Assembly (NCBI RefSeq): GCF_016862795.1
Contig: NZ_BONQ01000036.1
Location: forward strand, 61,990 to 125,989
Reading direction: 5' to 3'
DNA length: 64,000 nucleotides
From: Dactylosporangium siamense
GTDB taxonomy: Bacteria; Actinomycetota; Actinomycetes; Mycobacteriales; Micromonosporaceae
Numbering within the stretch: position 1 is the stretch's first letter; each line of letters starts with the position of its first letter. The notes under the pieces are model-generated. The model searched no databases. It was not told where the DNA came from and worked only from the letters and a program-made list of their open reading frames with translations. Positions 26,953 to 35,254 of the stretch are shown here, in pieces. The translations under genes and the position numbers were made by a program.

Positions 26953-28176
26953 ATGACCCTCACCAACTGGGCGGGAAACATCGCGTTCGACGCGGCCCGG
27001 GTGCACCGACCGTCCACCGTGGACCGGGTCCGGGAGGTGGTGGCCGGGGCGGAGCGGGTGCGGGTCCTCGGCTCCGGGCACTCGTTCAACGACATCGCGG
27101 ACACGCCCGCGGATCTCATCAGCGTCGCCGGATTGCCGGTGGAGCCGCGGATCGACGCGGCGGCGGGGACCGTCACCGTGGCCGGCGGGGTGCGATACGG
27201 GCAGCTGGCGGCGTTCCTGGACGCCCAGGGGTATGCGTTGCACAACCTCGGGTCGCTGCCGCACATCTCGATCGCCGGGGCCATCGCCACCGGTACCCAC
27301 GGATCCGGCGCGGCACTGGGCAACCTTGCGACGGCCGTCGCCGGGATCGAGCTCGTGACCGCGGGCGGGGACCTGGTCCGGCTGGCCCGCGGGGACGCCG
27401 ACTTCCCCGGCGCGGTCGTGTCGCTCGGCACGCTCGGGGTCGTGGTGGGTGTGACGTTGGACGTGCGGCCGGCGTACACCATCCGCCAGTTCGTCTTCGA
27501 GCACCTGCCGAGGAGCGTCCTGGACGCGCGGTGGGAGGACATCGCGACCGCCGGCTACTCGGTCAGCCTGTTCACCGGCTGGGCCGGGGACACGGTCGAC
27601 CAGTTGTGGCTCAAGCTCGCCGACGGTGAGGAGCCCGACGGGTTCGGGGCGGTGCCGGCCGGGCGGGCGATGCACCCGATCGCGGCGATGCCCCCGGAGA
27701 GCTGCACCGACCAGGGCGGGGTCCCCGGGCCGTGGCACCGTCGGCTGCCGCACTTCAAGCTCGAGTTCACCCCGAGCAGCGGCGAGGAGCTGCAGACCGA
27801 GTACTTCGTGGCGCGTGACGACGCGGTGGAGGCGTTCGCCGCGATCGAGCGGCTGCGGCACCTCGTGACGCCCGTGTTGCAGATCTCCGAGATCAGGGTC
27901 GTGGCGGCGGACGAGTTGTGGCTGAGCCCGACGTACCGGCGCGACAGCGTGGCCCTGCACTTCACCTGGATCCAGGATGCCGCCCGCGTCGCACCGGTCG
28001 TCGCGGCGCTCGAGGAGGCGCTGGCGCCACTGGCGGCCCGGCCGCACTGGGGGAAGGTGTTCCACCGGGCGGCGCGGCCCGAGCGGCTCACCGACTTCCT
28101 CGCGTTGCGTGACCGGCTCGACCCGGACCGCAAGTTCAGCAACGCGTTCGTGGAGCGTCACCTGGCGGCGGAGTAG
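26953..28176 (+). CDS. Alditol (xylitol/sorbitol) oxidase, FAD-linked
   Basis: 407 aa, close to streptomycete AldO (~418 aa). VAO-family enzyme that oxidises the terminal hydroxyl of sugar alcohols. It has VLGSGHSFNDIA, where the His carries covalent FAD; SIAGAIATGTHGSG; and the C-terminal substrate-binding residues in QISEIRVV (Glu and Arg), HFTWIQD and HWGKVFH (Lys). ATG 26953 (MTLTNWAGNIAF) is the AldO-like start. The FAH gene starts 9 nt downstream, so the two may be co-transcribed. Confidence 0.9.
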   Translation: MTLTNWAGNIAFDAARVHRPSTVDRVREVVAGAERVRVLGSGHSFNDIADTPADLISVAGLPVEPRIDAAAGTVTVAGGVRYGQLAAFLDAQGYALHNLGSLPHISIAGAIATGTHGSGAALGNLATAVAGIELVTAGGDLVRLARGDADFPGAVVSLGTLGVVVGVTLDVRPAYTIRQFVFEHLPRSVLDARWEDIATAGYSVSLFTGWAGDTVDQLWLKLADGEEPDGFGAVPAGRAMHPIAAMPPESCTDQGGVPGPWHRRLPHFKLEFTPSSGEELQTEYFVARDDAVEAFAAIERLRHLVTPVLQISEIRVVAADELWLSPTYRRDSVALHFTWIQDAARVAPVVAALEEALAPLAARPHWGKVFHRAARPERLTDFLALRDRLDPDRKFSNAFVERHLAAE

Positions 28177-28185
28177 ATTCCAGGC

Positions 28186-28974
28186 GTGCGTATCGCTCGT
28201 TTCGCCCACAGCAGTGGGATGTCGTTCGGAGTCGTCGAGGGCGAGCCCTCGGCCGGACTCACCGGACTCACCGTCGCCGAGATCGACGGTCACCCGTTCG
28301 GGGAGCTGCGGTTCACCGGCCAGCGCTGGGCCGTCGCCGACGTGCGGCTGCTCTCCCCGATGCTGCCCAGCAAGGTGGTGTGCGTCGGGCGCAACTACGC
28401 CGACCACGCCGCCGAACTCGGCAACGACGTGCCGAAGGAGCCCCTGCTCTTCCTCAAGCCGTCCACGTCGATCATCGGCCCCAACGACGCGATCCGGATC
28501 CCGCCGCAGTCGCAGCAGGTCGAGCACGAGGCCGAGCTCGCCGTCGTGATCGGCGTCACCGGCGCCCGCCGCGTCGACCGCGCCGGCGCCGCCGCGGCCA
28601 TCTTCGGCTACACCGCCGCCAACGACGTCACCGCCCGTGACCTGCAGCGCAAGGACGTCCAGTTCACCCGGGGCAAGAGCTTCGACTCGTTCTGCCCCAT
28701 CGGCCCGTGGATCGTCACCGGCCTGGACGTCAGCGACGTCGAGGTCCGCTGCGAGGTCAACGACGAGGTCCGCCAGCTCGGCCGCACCAAGGACATGGTG
28801 TTCGACGTCCCCACGCTCGTGTCGTATGTCTCACACGTCATGACCCTCCTCCCCGGCGACGTCATCCTCACCGGCACCCCCGCCGGCGTCTCCAAGCTCA
28901 ACCCCGGCGACGAGGTCACCGTCACGATCGAGGGCGTCGGCGCGCTCAGCAACAGGGTCCTGACCTTGGAATAG
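28186..28974 (+). CDS. Fumarylacetoacetate hydrolase (FAH) family protein
   Basis: 262 aa from GTG 28186. Metal-dependent C-C hydrolase or decarboxylase family acting on acylpyruvates or dioic acids. Motifs: KVVCVGRNYADHAAELG, PLLFLKPSTSIIGP, EHEAELAVVIG (the EhEaELa metal-ligand motif), GYTAANDVTARDLQ, RGKSFDSFCPIGPWIV and LLPGDVILTGTPAGV. The position just before tRNA-Gln and tRNA-Glu is common in actinobacteria. The exact substrate is unknown. Confidence 0.92.
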   Translation: MRIARFAHSSGMSFGVVEGEPSAGLTGLTVAEIDGHPFGELRFTGQRWAVADVRLLSPMLPSKVVCVGRNYADHAAELGNDVPKEPLLFLKPSTSIIGPNDAIRIPPQSQQVEHEAELAVVIGVTGARRVDRAGAAAAIFGYTAANDVTARDLQRKDVQFTRGKSFDSFCPIGPWIVTGLDVSDVEVRCEVNDEVRQLGRTKDMVFDVPTLVSYVSHVMTLLPGDVILTGTPAGVSKLNPGDEVTVTIEGVGALSNRVLTLE

Positions 28975-29048
28975 GCGTGTTTGCGACAACCGATTTGGCC
29001 TGGTGCGTTCGCTCCGGTAAAGTTTCCAACCGGCGCACACAGCGCCAA

Positions 29049-29120
29049 TGGGGTATGGGGTAATTGGCAGCCCAACTGATTCTGGTTCAGTTAGTCTAGG
29101 TTCGAGTCCTGGTACCCCAG
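29049..29120 (+). tRNA. tRNA-Gln (anticodon CUG)
   Basis: 72 nt. Acceptor TGGGGTA pairs with TACCCCA, followed by discriminator G. Anticodon stem ACTGA/TCAGT with loop TTCTGGT gives CTG at positions 34-36. The T-arm has GGTTCGAGTCC. CCA is not encoded. Confidence 0.95.
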
Positions 29121-29178
29121 CACCGCAGCAAGATCGCGGTGCTGTATTGTTCCACCCGCAACACCGAGCAAGACCTGG

Positions 29179-29251
29179 GGCCCCGTCGTCTAGCGGCCCA
29201 GGACGCCGCCCTCTCAAGGCGGTAGCGCCGGTTCGAATCCGGTCGGGGCTA
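29179..29251 (+). tRNA. tRNA-Glu (anticodon CUC)
   Basis: 73 nt. Acceptor GGCCCCG pairs with CGGGGCT (first pair G-U), discriminator A. Anticodon stem CCGCC/GGCGG with loop CTCTCAA gives CTC. The T-arm has GGTTCGAATCC. CCA is not encoded. A strong hairpin follows. Confidence 0.93.
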
Positions 29252-29258
29252 CAGTCCA

Positions 29259-29290
29259 ATGGGTCCACCCTGTTCATGGGGTGGACCCAT
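29259..29290 (+). terminator. terminator after tRNA-Glu
   Basis: A perfect 12-bp stem (ATGGGTCCACCC / GGGTGGACCCAT), 8-nt loop, then TTTCCC. The following stretch to 29543 is GC-rich with no gene that I can support. Confidence 0.85.
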
Positions 29291-29543
29291 TTCCCGTTGG
29301 TGGACTTCCGCGTTCTTCGCGCAGCGGCTTCGCCGCCGCTCCCCAGCGGGGGGTTCCCACCCCGCACCCCCCATGCTTCGCTTCGCTCGCACTGCCTCGC
29401 TTCGCGTCGGCAGGGACGGCGCTGCGCGAGGCATCCCTCCCCAGCCCGACAGGTGCCGTCGGGCGGGTGGCGCGGGGATGGTCGCAGAGTCCTGAGTGGA
29501 CTGGAGCGACCTCAGGTCGCCTCCGTCATGGCACGCCAAATGG

Positions 29544-29843
29544 TCATGCCGCGTCAGACCTCGCTTGGAAACCAACCGCCAGTTCGACGTCGAGTGCCCG
29601 CGCCAAGCGTTCGAGAACCGGCAACGTCGGCACGGTTCCGCCGGCCTCGAACCGGGCGATCGCGGACTGCGTCATAGAGGCCGCCTCCGCCAGCTCGGTC
29701 TGGCTCCAACCGCGGCGCTCGCGAAGCTCACGGACCGCCCGGCCCAACTCGAACGCGAGCCTCGTCGACTCGTAGGCCTCCGCTGCACCGGGCTCAGCCA
29801 TACGCCGGCCACGCAGCTCGTTCCAGTCGCCGCGACTGCTCAT
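29544..29843 (-). CDS. XRE-family antitoxin (HigA-like)
   Basis: 99 aa. The helix-turn-helix is at residues ~33-90: ELGRAVRELRERRGWSQTELAEAASMTQSAIARFEAGGTVPTLPVLERLARALDVEL. Its ATG overlaps the stop of the upstream toxin gene by 4 nt (ATGA). Toxin-first order with an XRE antitoxin is the HigBA layout. It should neutralise the toxin and repress the operon. Confidence 0.9.
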   Translation of the reverse strand: MSSRGDWNELRGRRMAEPGAAEAYESTRLAFELGRAVRELRERRGWSQTELAEAASMTQSAIARFEAGGTVPTLPVLERLARALDVELAVGFQARSDAA

Positions 29844-30193
29844 CCCTCGTCCTCCTCTTCGACGGTGTGCATCTCAGCGACGCAACGCGCCAGCGCCTTC
29901 CGGGCCCGCTTGACTTCACCGGTTTCGCGGTCTCGGGTCTTCCGGAACGCCGTGAGCAGAATGATCCGCTCCCCGGACGCGATCCAGTAGGTGATCCGAA
30001 CGGCGTCACGCTCCAGGTGAAACCGCAGCTCACGAAGCTTGCCATCCAACTGCTTCGTATAGGGCTCACCCAGCAGTGGCCCTTCGTTGGCGAGCAGGTC
30101 GATGTAGAAGGCCACTCGCGCGAACTGCACGGTTGCCAGCTCTTCGAGCCACTCCTGAACTTCAGGCTCCAACTCGACGGTACCCCAGGACAT
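29840..30193 (-). CDS. RelE/HigB-like toxin, phage Gp49 family
   Basis: 117 aa from ATG 30193 (MSWGTVELEPEVQEWLEEL). It has the pattern of Gp49-like toxins (PF05973): LLANEGPLLGEPYTKQLDGKLRELRFHLERDAVRITYWIASGERIILLTAFRKTRDRETGEVKRARKALA. The basic KTR..E...A segment is the usual catalytic region of ribosome-dependent mRNA interferases. No Shine-Dalgarno precedes the ATG, but a TATAGC-type -10 lies about 10 nt upstream, so the message may be leaderless. The gene lies in a short, less GC-rich patch beside tRNA-Glu, which suggests acquisition by transfer. Confidence 0.88.
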   Translation of the reverse strand: MSWGTVELEPEVQEWLEELATVQFARVAFYIDLLANEGPLLGEPYTKQLDGKLRELRFHLERDAVRITYWIASGERIILLTAFRKTRDRETGEVKRARKALARCVAEMHTVEEEDEG

Positions 30194-30207
30194 AGCATCG
30201 ATGCTAT
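30192..30207. promoter_or_regulatory. toxin-antitoxin operator palindrome
   Basis: A perfect 16-bp palindrome ATAGCATCGATGCTAT. It overlaps the toxin start codon and includes the likely -10 element, so antitoxin binding here would block transcription directly. Confidence 0.75.
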
Positions 30208-30355
30208 ATGTATCGCCAGACTTCCATCCGCTCCGCGGACGCCAGCCAGCCCCTCGGCCGGCCGGGGGTGAAGGTACTCGATGTGCATGCGACGTCATCG
30301 CCGGAACTGACGTCGTGGTCGACGGTTTCCACGGAATGCCGGGAGTCGGCGGCGG

Positions 30356-31138
30356 TCAGGGCGTCGCGATCGGGGCGGGGGCGGTGTCGCAGACGGCGAT
30401 CAGAGCGGCGCGCAGTGGGGCGGCGCGGTCGGACAGGTCGCGTTGGCGGCGGGTGTACTCGGCGCGGCCCTCCGGGGTCTCGATCTCCACGGGTGGGTAG
30501 CCCAGGGCGGCCAGGTCATACGGGCTGGCCTGCATGTCGAGGGTGCGGATGGCGACGGCCAGCTCGAAGCAGTCGGCGACCAGCTCGCTCGGGGTGAGCG
30601 GGCTCAGCTTGTAGGACCACTTGTAGAGGTCCATGTTGGCGTGCAGGCAGCCGGGTTGCTCGTTGGCCGTCTGGGTCTCGCGGGTCGGTTGCAGCAGGTT
30701 CAGTGAGCGGGCCGGGGCGGTGTAGAAGCGGAAGGCGTCGAAGTGGCTGCAGCGGATGCGGCTCGCCTCGACGACCGCGTCGGTGCCGGTCGGGCCGAGG
30801 CGCAGCGGCCAGGCGTTGTGCCGCAGCTCGTCCTGGGTCTGCCGGTAGACCATCGCCCACTCGTGCAGGCCGAAGCAGCCCAGATGCGGTGGGCGGGCGG
30901 CGGTTGCCGCGAGGAGGTCCCGGATCCAGGCGACGGACTCCAACCGGCGGGGCGGGTCGCCGCCCGGGCGCCACTGCCGCAGCTGTGCGGGACGGAACGA
31001 GTAGTACGTGAACAGGAAGTCGAGCACCGGGTGTTTCTCGCCGCGGCGGCGGCGCTGCAGGTGCGGCACGATCCACTCGTCGACCCGTGCCTCGTGCGCG
31101 GCCCGGCGGGCCTGCCACGATGACTGGTCTGTGAGCAT
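30356..31138 (-). CDS. Conserved actinobacterial protein (often labelled 3-methyladenine DNA glycosylase)
   Basis: 260 aa. The features are VDEWIVPHLQRRRRGEKHPVLDFLFTYYSFRPAQLRQW, HLGCFGLHEWAMVYR, LRLGPTGTDAVVE, RCSHFDAFRFYTAPARSLN and QPGCLHANMDLYKWSYKLSPLTPSELVADCFELA. The same sequence pattern in streptomycetes carries the name 3-methyladenine DNA glycosylase, but I see no helix-hairpin-helix or other glycosylase motif, so I would not trust that function. The conserved Cys, His and Asp residues suggest an enzyme or metal site. It is a single gene, divergent from the sugar dehydrogenase gene. Confidence 0.65.
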   Translation of the reverse strand: MLTDQSSWQARRAAHEARVDEWIVPHLQRRRRGEKHPVLDFLFTYYSFRPAQLRQWRPGGDPPRRLESVAWIRDLLAATAARPPHLGCFGLHEWAMVYRQTQDELRHNAWPLRLGPTGTDAVVEASRIRCSHFDAFRFYTAPARSLNLLQPTRETQTANEQPGCLHANMDLYKWSYKLSPLTPSELVADCFELAVAIRTLDMQASPYDLAALGYPPVEIETPEGRAEYTRRQRDLSDRAAPLRAALIAVCDTAPAPIATP

Positions 31139-31168
31139 CCGCCAAGTTTAGGTTGTACCGTCTCACGC

Positions 31169-32521
31169 ATGCGCAAGCTCGGTGCAGTGCTCGTGGCCGC
31201 CGCGGCATGCTCGCTGGTGCTTGCCGGCTGCGGCGGGAAGACGCCCGAAGCGGCCAGGCCAGGGGCGTCGGGCAGCGGCGCCGCGGGATCGGGGTCGCAG
31301 CCTTCGACGGCACTCGTGCTGGGGGCGCCGGCGAGCGTGAAGGTCACCGTCGGTGCCGGGCTGAACGCCGCGCCGTTCGATGTGGCGCGGAGCGTGACGC
31401 TGCCGGCGGGGTGGACCGCGGCGGTGTACGCGCGGGTCGACAAGGCCCGGTTCATGACGTTCACGCCGAGCGGCGACCTGCTGGTGTCGCAGCCGAGCCA
31501 GGGCAAGATCCGGGTGGTGCGGGCCGGGAAGGCAACCGAGTTCGCGTCCGGGCTGAACCGGCCGCATGACCTGGTGTTCGCCGAGGTCGGCGGGGCCACC
31601 TGGCTGTTCGTGGCGGAGGCCGACAAGGTCGTGCGCTACCCGTACAAGTCCGGTGATCTCAAGGCGCACGACGGGCAGGTCGTCGTGGACGGGTTGCCGG
31701 ACACCAGCACGCCGGAGCTGCGGGGCAACTACGCGCACGTGCTGAAGAACATCGCGGTCAAGGGCGAGCTGCTGTACCTGTCGATCGCCTCGACCTGCAA
31801 CGCCTGCGTCGAGGACACGGTGAGCGACCCGCGGCGGGCGGCGATCTACACGTACGACGCGGCCGGGAAGAACGCGGGCAAGCACCTGCTGGCGACCGGG
31901 ATCCGCAACGCGGAGGGGCTCGCGTTCCGGCCGGGCAGCGACGAGCTGTGGGTCGTGGTGAACAACCGCGACAACACCCTCGTCCCCGACGACCGCGACG
32001 TGGACGGCGACGGCAAGTCCGACAAGGGCAAGAAGATGAGCCAGTTCGTCGACCAGTACCCGGTGGAGGAGCTCATCAAGGTGCGCGACGGCGGCTTCTA
32101 CGGCTGGCCGTTCTGCAACCCGGACAGCGACAACGGCACGCACAACCTCGGCTTCCACCGCGACTACGAGCTCAACCGCGACGGGAGCAAGGCCGACTGC
32201 GCCAAGGCGGACCCGATCGACCTCGGCCTGCCGGCGCACACCGCGCCGCTGGGGCTGACGTTCTCCCCGGCGCTCGGCGGGGCGGTCATCCCGCTGCACG
32301 GCTCGTGGAACAGCACCAAGCCCGTCGGCTACAAGGTGGTGTTCGTGCCGTGGACGGCGAACGGGCCCGGCGACCCGGTCGACCTGCTGTCCGGGCTCGT
32401 CGACCTCAAGGCCGCCAAGCCGTGGCTGCGGCCGGTCGACGCGGCGCTGGACGCCGACGGTTCGATCCTCGTCAGCGACGACTTCGGCGGCTCCATCATC
32501 CGCCTGACGCCCCCGAAATAG
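31169..32521 (+). CDS. Lipoprotein sorbosone/glucose dehydrogenase-like (PQQ-type beta-propeller)
   Basis: 450 aa. The lipoprotein signal has lipobox LAGC near residue 20, followed by a Gly/Ser linker and a six-bladed propeller of the soluble sugar dehydrogenase family. Blade motifs: FMTFTPSGDLLVSQPSQGKIRVV, NRPHDLVF, GIRNAEGLAFRPG, DGGFYGWPFC, HTAPLGLTFSP and VIPLHGSWN. DVDGDGKSDKG looks like a calcium loop. It probably oxidises a sugar at the cell surface using PQQ; cofactor and substrate are inferred. The 3' end overlaps the convergent gene by 26 nt. Confidence 0.85.
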   Translation: MRKLGAVLVAAAACSLVLAGCGGKTPEAARPGASGSGAAGSGSQPSTALVLGAPASVKVTVGAGLNAAPFDVARSVTLPAGWTAAVYARVDKARFMTFTPSGDLLVSQPSQGKIRVVRAGKATEFASGLNRPHDLVFAEVGGATWLFVAEADKVVRYPYKSGDLKAHDGQVVVDGLPDTSTPELRGNYAHVLKNIAVKGELLYLSIASTCNACVEDTVSDPRRAAIYTYDAAGKNAGKHLLATGIRNAEGLAFRPGSDELWVVVNNRDNTLVPDDRDVDGDGKSDKGKKMSQFVDQYPVEELIKVRDGGFYGWPFCNPDSDNGTHNLGFHRDYELNRDGSKADCAKADPIDLGLPAHTAPLGLTFSPALGGAVIPLHGSWNSTKPVGYKVVFVPWTANGPGDPVDLLSGLVDLKAAKPWLRPVDAALDADGSILVSDDFGGSIIRLTPPK

Positions 32522-34451
32522 CACGCGCGATCGACGCCGGACGACCGGATGCGAGCAGAAACTCGATGCCGACCGGTCCATTGTGGACCGTCACCGCGCC
32601 GGAGGCGTCGACGGTGACGTCCAGCTCGCCCCCGGCCACCTTCAGGCCCCGCACCCGGAACGCACCCACCGGCGACGGCGCGATCGGGTCGAACGTGATC
32701 CGCCCCGCGGGCACGTCCACGTCCAGCCCCAGCAGCGCGGTGAGCAACGCCGGCCCCACCGCCGCCGCCCACGCCTGCGGCCGGCACGCCGCCGGGTAGG
32801 GCGTCGCGTCGTCGTCGCCGCCGTACAGCTCCGGCAGCCGGAAGTCGAACCGCTCGGCCGCCCCCAGCAGCGCCCGGACGAGCGCGGCAGCCTCCTCCCG
32901 GTGCCCTTCGCGGGCCAGGCCGAGCAGCGCGATCACGGTGTCGTGCGGCCAGACGGACCCGGCGTGATACGAGCCCGCGTCGTAGCCGGCGGACGAGGCA
33001 GCGAGGGTCCGTAGCCCGAACGGCGACCGCAGCCGATCCAACCAGCCGGCGACCGCAGCGCTCTCGGCCGCGGACAGCAGGCCGGTGCCGAGCAGGTGCC
33101 CCATGTTGGACGCCACGCCGTCGACCCGCTCCCCGCCGCCGGTCACCGCGACCGCCGGATAGTCGCCGGGGCACCAGAACGCGGCCCGGAACCGCTCGGC
33201 GAGGTCCGCGGCCCAGTCCCGCCACCGCCGCCCGCCGGTCCGGCCGAACGCGTCCAGCAGGTCGGCGCCGCGCACGGCGGCCTGGTAGGCGTACCCCTGG
33301 ACCTCGCACAACGCCAAGGTCCCGGTGGCGATGCGACCGTCGGCGAACTGGACCCCGTCGCCGGAGTCCTTCCAGCCCTGGTGGGTCAGGCCCGTCCCGG
33401 TCGAGCGGTAGGCGACGAATCCCTCGTGCCCGGCCAGCCACTCGAGCGCGGCCTCCACGTTGGGCAGCAGCGCCTCCACGGCGTCCGGGCGCATGCCCCA
33501 GCGGTACGCGTCCGCGAGCGTGCACACGAACAGGGCGGTCGCGTCGACCGTGCCGTAGTAGATCGGCGGCAGGCGGTGCGCGGCGTCGGGCGGCCGCAGC
33601 TCGTGCAGGACGCGGCCGGGCTCCTCCTCGGTGTCGCCGTCGTGCGTGGTGCCCTGCCGCGCGCCGAGCGCCCGCAGTGTGCCGGCCGCGACGTCGACCC
33701 CGAGCGGCAGCCCCAGCCGCGCCGACCACAACGCGTCGCGGCCGAAGAGGGTGAGGTACCAGGGGCTGCCGGCGCAGTAGTACACGTCGGCGCCGTCGGT
33801 GCGCCGCAGCGCGTCGAGGTCCTGGACGCCGGTGCGCACCAGCGCGTCGAGCCGCGGGTCGGCCGCGGCGACCCGGAGCGTGCTGAACCGCTTGGCGCGT
33901 TGGATGGTGGCGACGTCGGTGCGGGTGAAGCGCAGCTCCACGGAGCACCGCTCCCCGGGCTCCAGCGTCACCGCCCAGCGCAACGGCCCGTCGGGCGGCG
34001 GGGTGACGTCGAGCCGGACCGCCATGCCGTCCGCGGACCGCGCCCACCAGGTGCCGCCCGCGTCGGGCTCGAAGTCCACTGTGGATCCTGTGCGGCCGTC
34101 CCGGATCGCGCCGGTGGTGGCGAAGTCCGTCGCCGCGCTGATCGCCAGCACCACGCTCCGGGGCTCGTCGGCGTCGTTGGACAGCGTGACGGTCTCGGTG
34201 CCGCCGAGCGGTTCGGCCAAGCGGCTGCGGGTGTCCCGTACCCCCGCGAACACCGCCGAAGCGGCACCCGTGCGGTGCCCGGTCAACGCCGGCGCCGCGC
34301 CGTCGATCGTGACCTCCAGGCGGGCCACGGCCCGGCGGTCCTCGACGTAGAGCCCGTCCGCCGCTCCGGTCATCCGGCCGTCCGGACCTGACAGCCAGGT
34401 CGCGGGCGCGGCCACGCAGGTGACGCGGTCGTGGAGTTGGTGCTGTGCCAT
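32496..34451 (-). CDS. Glycogen-debranching/amylo-alpha-1,6-glucosidase family protein
   Basis: 651 aa. An N-terminal beta-rich GDE_N-type domain (residues ~1-200: GLYVEDRRAVARLEVTIDG, STVDFEPDAGGTWWARS) precedes an (alpha/alpha)6 barrel. The barrel carries WYLTLFGRDALWSARLGLPLG, RQGTTHDGDTEEEPGRVLHELR, YYGTVDATALFV, HQGWKDSGDGVQFADG, EVQGYAYQAAV, MGHLLGTGLLS, YHAGSVWPHDTVIAL and RPQAWAAA. These acidic and aromatic motifs match the bacterial amylo-alpha-1,6-glucosidase/GH63-like group. It acts on alpha-glucans, trehalose-like or glucosylglycerol substrates; which one is unknown. The start is ATG 34451. Confidence 0.87.
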   Translation of the reverse strand: MAQHQLHDRVTCVAAPATWLSGPDGRMTGAADGLYVEDRRAVARLEVTIDGAAPALTGHRTGAASAVFAGVRDTRSRLAEPLGGTETVTLSNDADEPRSVVLAISAATDFATTGAIRDGRTGSTVDFEPDAGGTWWARSADGMAVRLDVTPPPDGPLRWAVTLEPGERCSVELRFTRTDVATIQRAKRFSTLRVAAADPRLDALVRTGVQDLDALRRTDGADVYYCAGSPWYLTLFGRDALWSARLGLPLGVDVAAGTLRALGARQGTTHDGDTEEEPGRVLHELRPPDAAHRLPPIYYGTVDATALFVCTLADAYRWGMRPDAVEALLPNVEAALEWLAGHEGFVAYRSTGTGLTHQGWKDSGDGVQFADGRIATGTLALCEVQGYAYQAAVRGADLLDAFGRTGGRRWRDWAADLAERFRAAFWCPGDYPAVAVTGGGERVDGVASNMGHLLGTGLLSAAESAAVAGWLDRLRSPFGLRTLAASSAGYDAGSYHAGSVWPHDTVIALLGLAREGHREEAAALVRALLGAAERFDFRLPELYGGDDDATPYPAACRPQAWAAAVGPALLTALLGLDVDVPAGRITFDPIAPSPVGAFRVRGLKVAGGELDVTVDASGAVTVHNGPVGIEFLLASGRPASIARAISGASGG

Positions 34452-34486
34452 GCCGTCCGACGGTACAAGGGCTAGCGTTAACGCCC

Positions 34487-35167
34487 GTGAGTGACGTGCC
34501 CCCCGCGTCCACCCAGCCGCCCGGCTGGCTGCGCCGCACCGAGGCCGAGCAGCGCTGGCCGGCCGCCCTGGCGATCGCCGTCGCCGTCGGCATCCACCTG
34601 CTCCTGCCCGCCGACCTGGCGCCCCGGCCGCGCTGGCTGCTGCCCGGCCTGGAGGCGGCCCTGCTGCTCAGCGTGGTCGTGGTCAACCCGTTGCGGATCA
34701 ACCGGGAGACGCGGATCCTGCGTCCGCTGAGCATCGGCCTGGCCGGGCTGCTCGGGGTGGCGACCGCGCTGTCCGCGATCCGGCTCGTGCGCGCCCTCTT
34801 CGGCGAGGGCCACATCGCCTCGCACCTGCTGCTGTGGGGTGCCGCGATCTGGCTGACGAACGTCATCGTCTTCGCCCTGTGGTTCTGGGAGGGCGACCGC
34901 GGCGGCCCGGCATCCCGTGCCGACGGGCTGCGCCCCCATCCCGACTTCCTCTTCACCCAGATGAGCTCGCCGGAGCTCGCGCCGCGGGACTGGGAGCCGG
35001 GGTTCTTCGACTACTTCTACCTCTCGTTCACCAACGCCACCGCCTTCAGCCCCACCGACACCCTGCCGATGTCCACCTGGGCCAAGCTCGGCATGCTCGC
35101 CGAGTCCGCGGTGTCCCTCGTCACCGTCCTGCTCGTGGTGGCCCGCGCCGTCAACGTGATCGGCTGA
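34487..35167 (+). CDS. Multi-pass membrane protein (DUF1345-like)
   Basis: 226 aa from GTG 34487, divergent from the debranching enzyme by 35 nt. There are about five membrane helices: PAALAIAVAVGIHLLLP, WLLPGLEAALLLSVVVV, LSIGLAGLLGVATALSAI, HLLLWGAAIWLTNVIVFALWFW, and a C-terminal AESAVSLVTVLLVVARAV. Between the last two lies FFDYFYLSFTNATAFSPTDTLPMSTWAK, a re-entrant-loop-like stretch seen in small ion-channel-like and DUF1345 proteins. The function is unknown; a channel role is a guess. Confidence 0.6.
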   Translation: MSDVPPASTQPPGWLRRTEAEQRWPAALAIAVAVGIHLLLPADLAPRPRWLLPGLEAALLLSVVVVNPLRINRETRILRPLSIGLAGLLGVATALSAIRLVRALFGEGHIASHLLLWGAAIWLTNVIVFALWFWEGDRGGPASRADGLRPHPDFLFTQMSSPELAPRDWEPGFFDYFYLSFTNATAFSPTDTLPMSTWAKLGMLAESAVSLVTVLLVVARAVNVIG

Positions 35168-35212
35168 GCCCGCGCACAGCTTCTCTTAGGCTCGCCACAG
35201 CAACGGTTGGTT

Positions 35213-35253
35213 ACGTTCCCCCCGACTCGCGCTTCGCTTCGATGGGGGAACGT
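35213..35253 (+). promoter_or_regulatory. hairpin sequestering the exporter's ribosome-binding site
   Basis: ACGTTCCCCC (35213-35222) is exactly complementary to GGGGGAACGT (35244-35253). The right arm is the Shine-Dalgarno of the ABC gene, whose ATG is at 35255. The 21-nt loop has a further TCG/CGA pair. In RNA this would hide the ribosome-binding site. Confidence 0.6.
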
Positions 35254-35254
35254 C

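Noticed and set aside
29179..30200. tRNA-Glu considered as the attachment site of an integrated element
   Set aside because: No integrase, no direct repeat of the tRNA 3' end within the window; only a toxin-antitoxin pair lies nearby, so I did not call an island.
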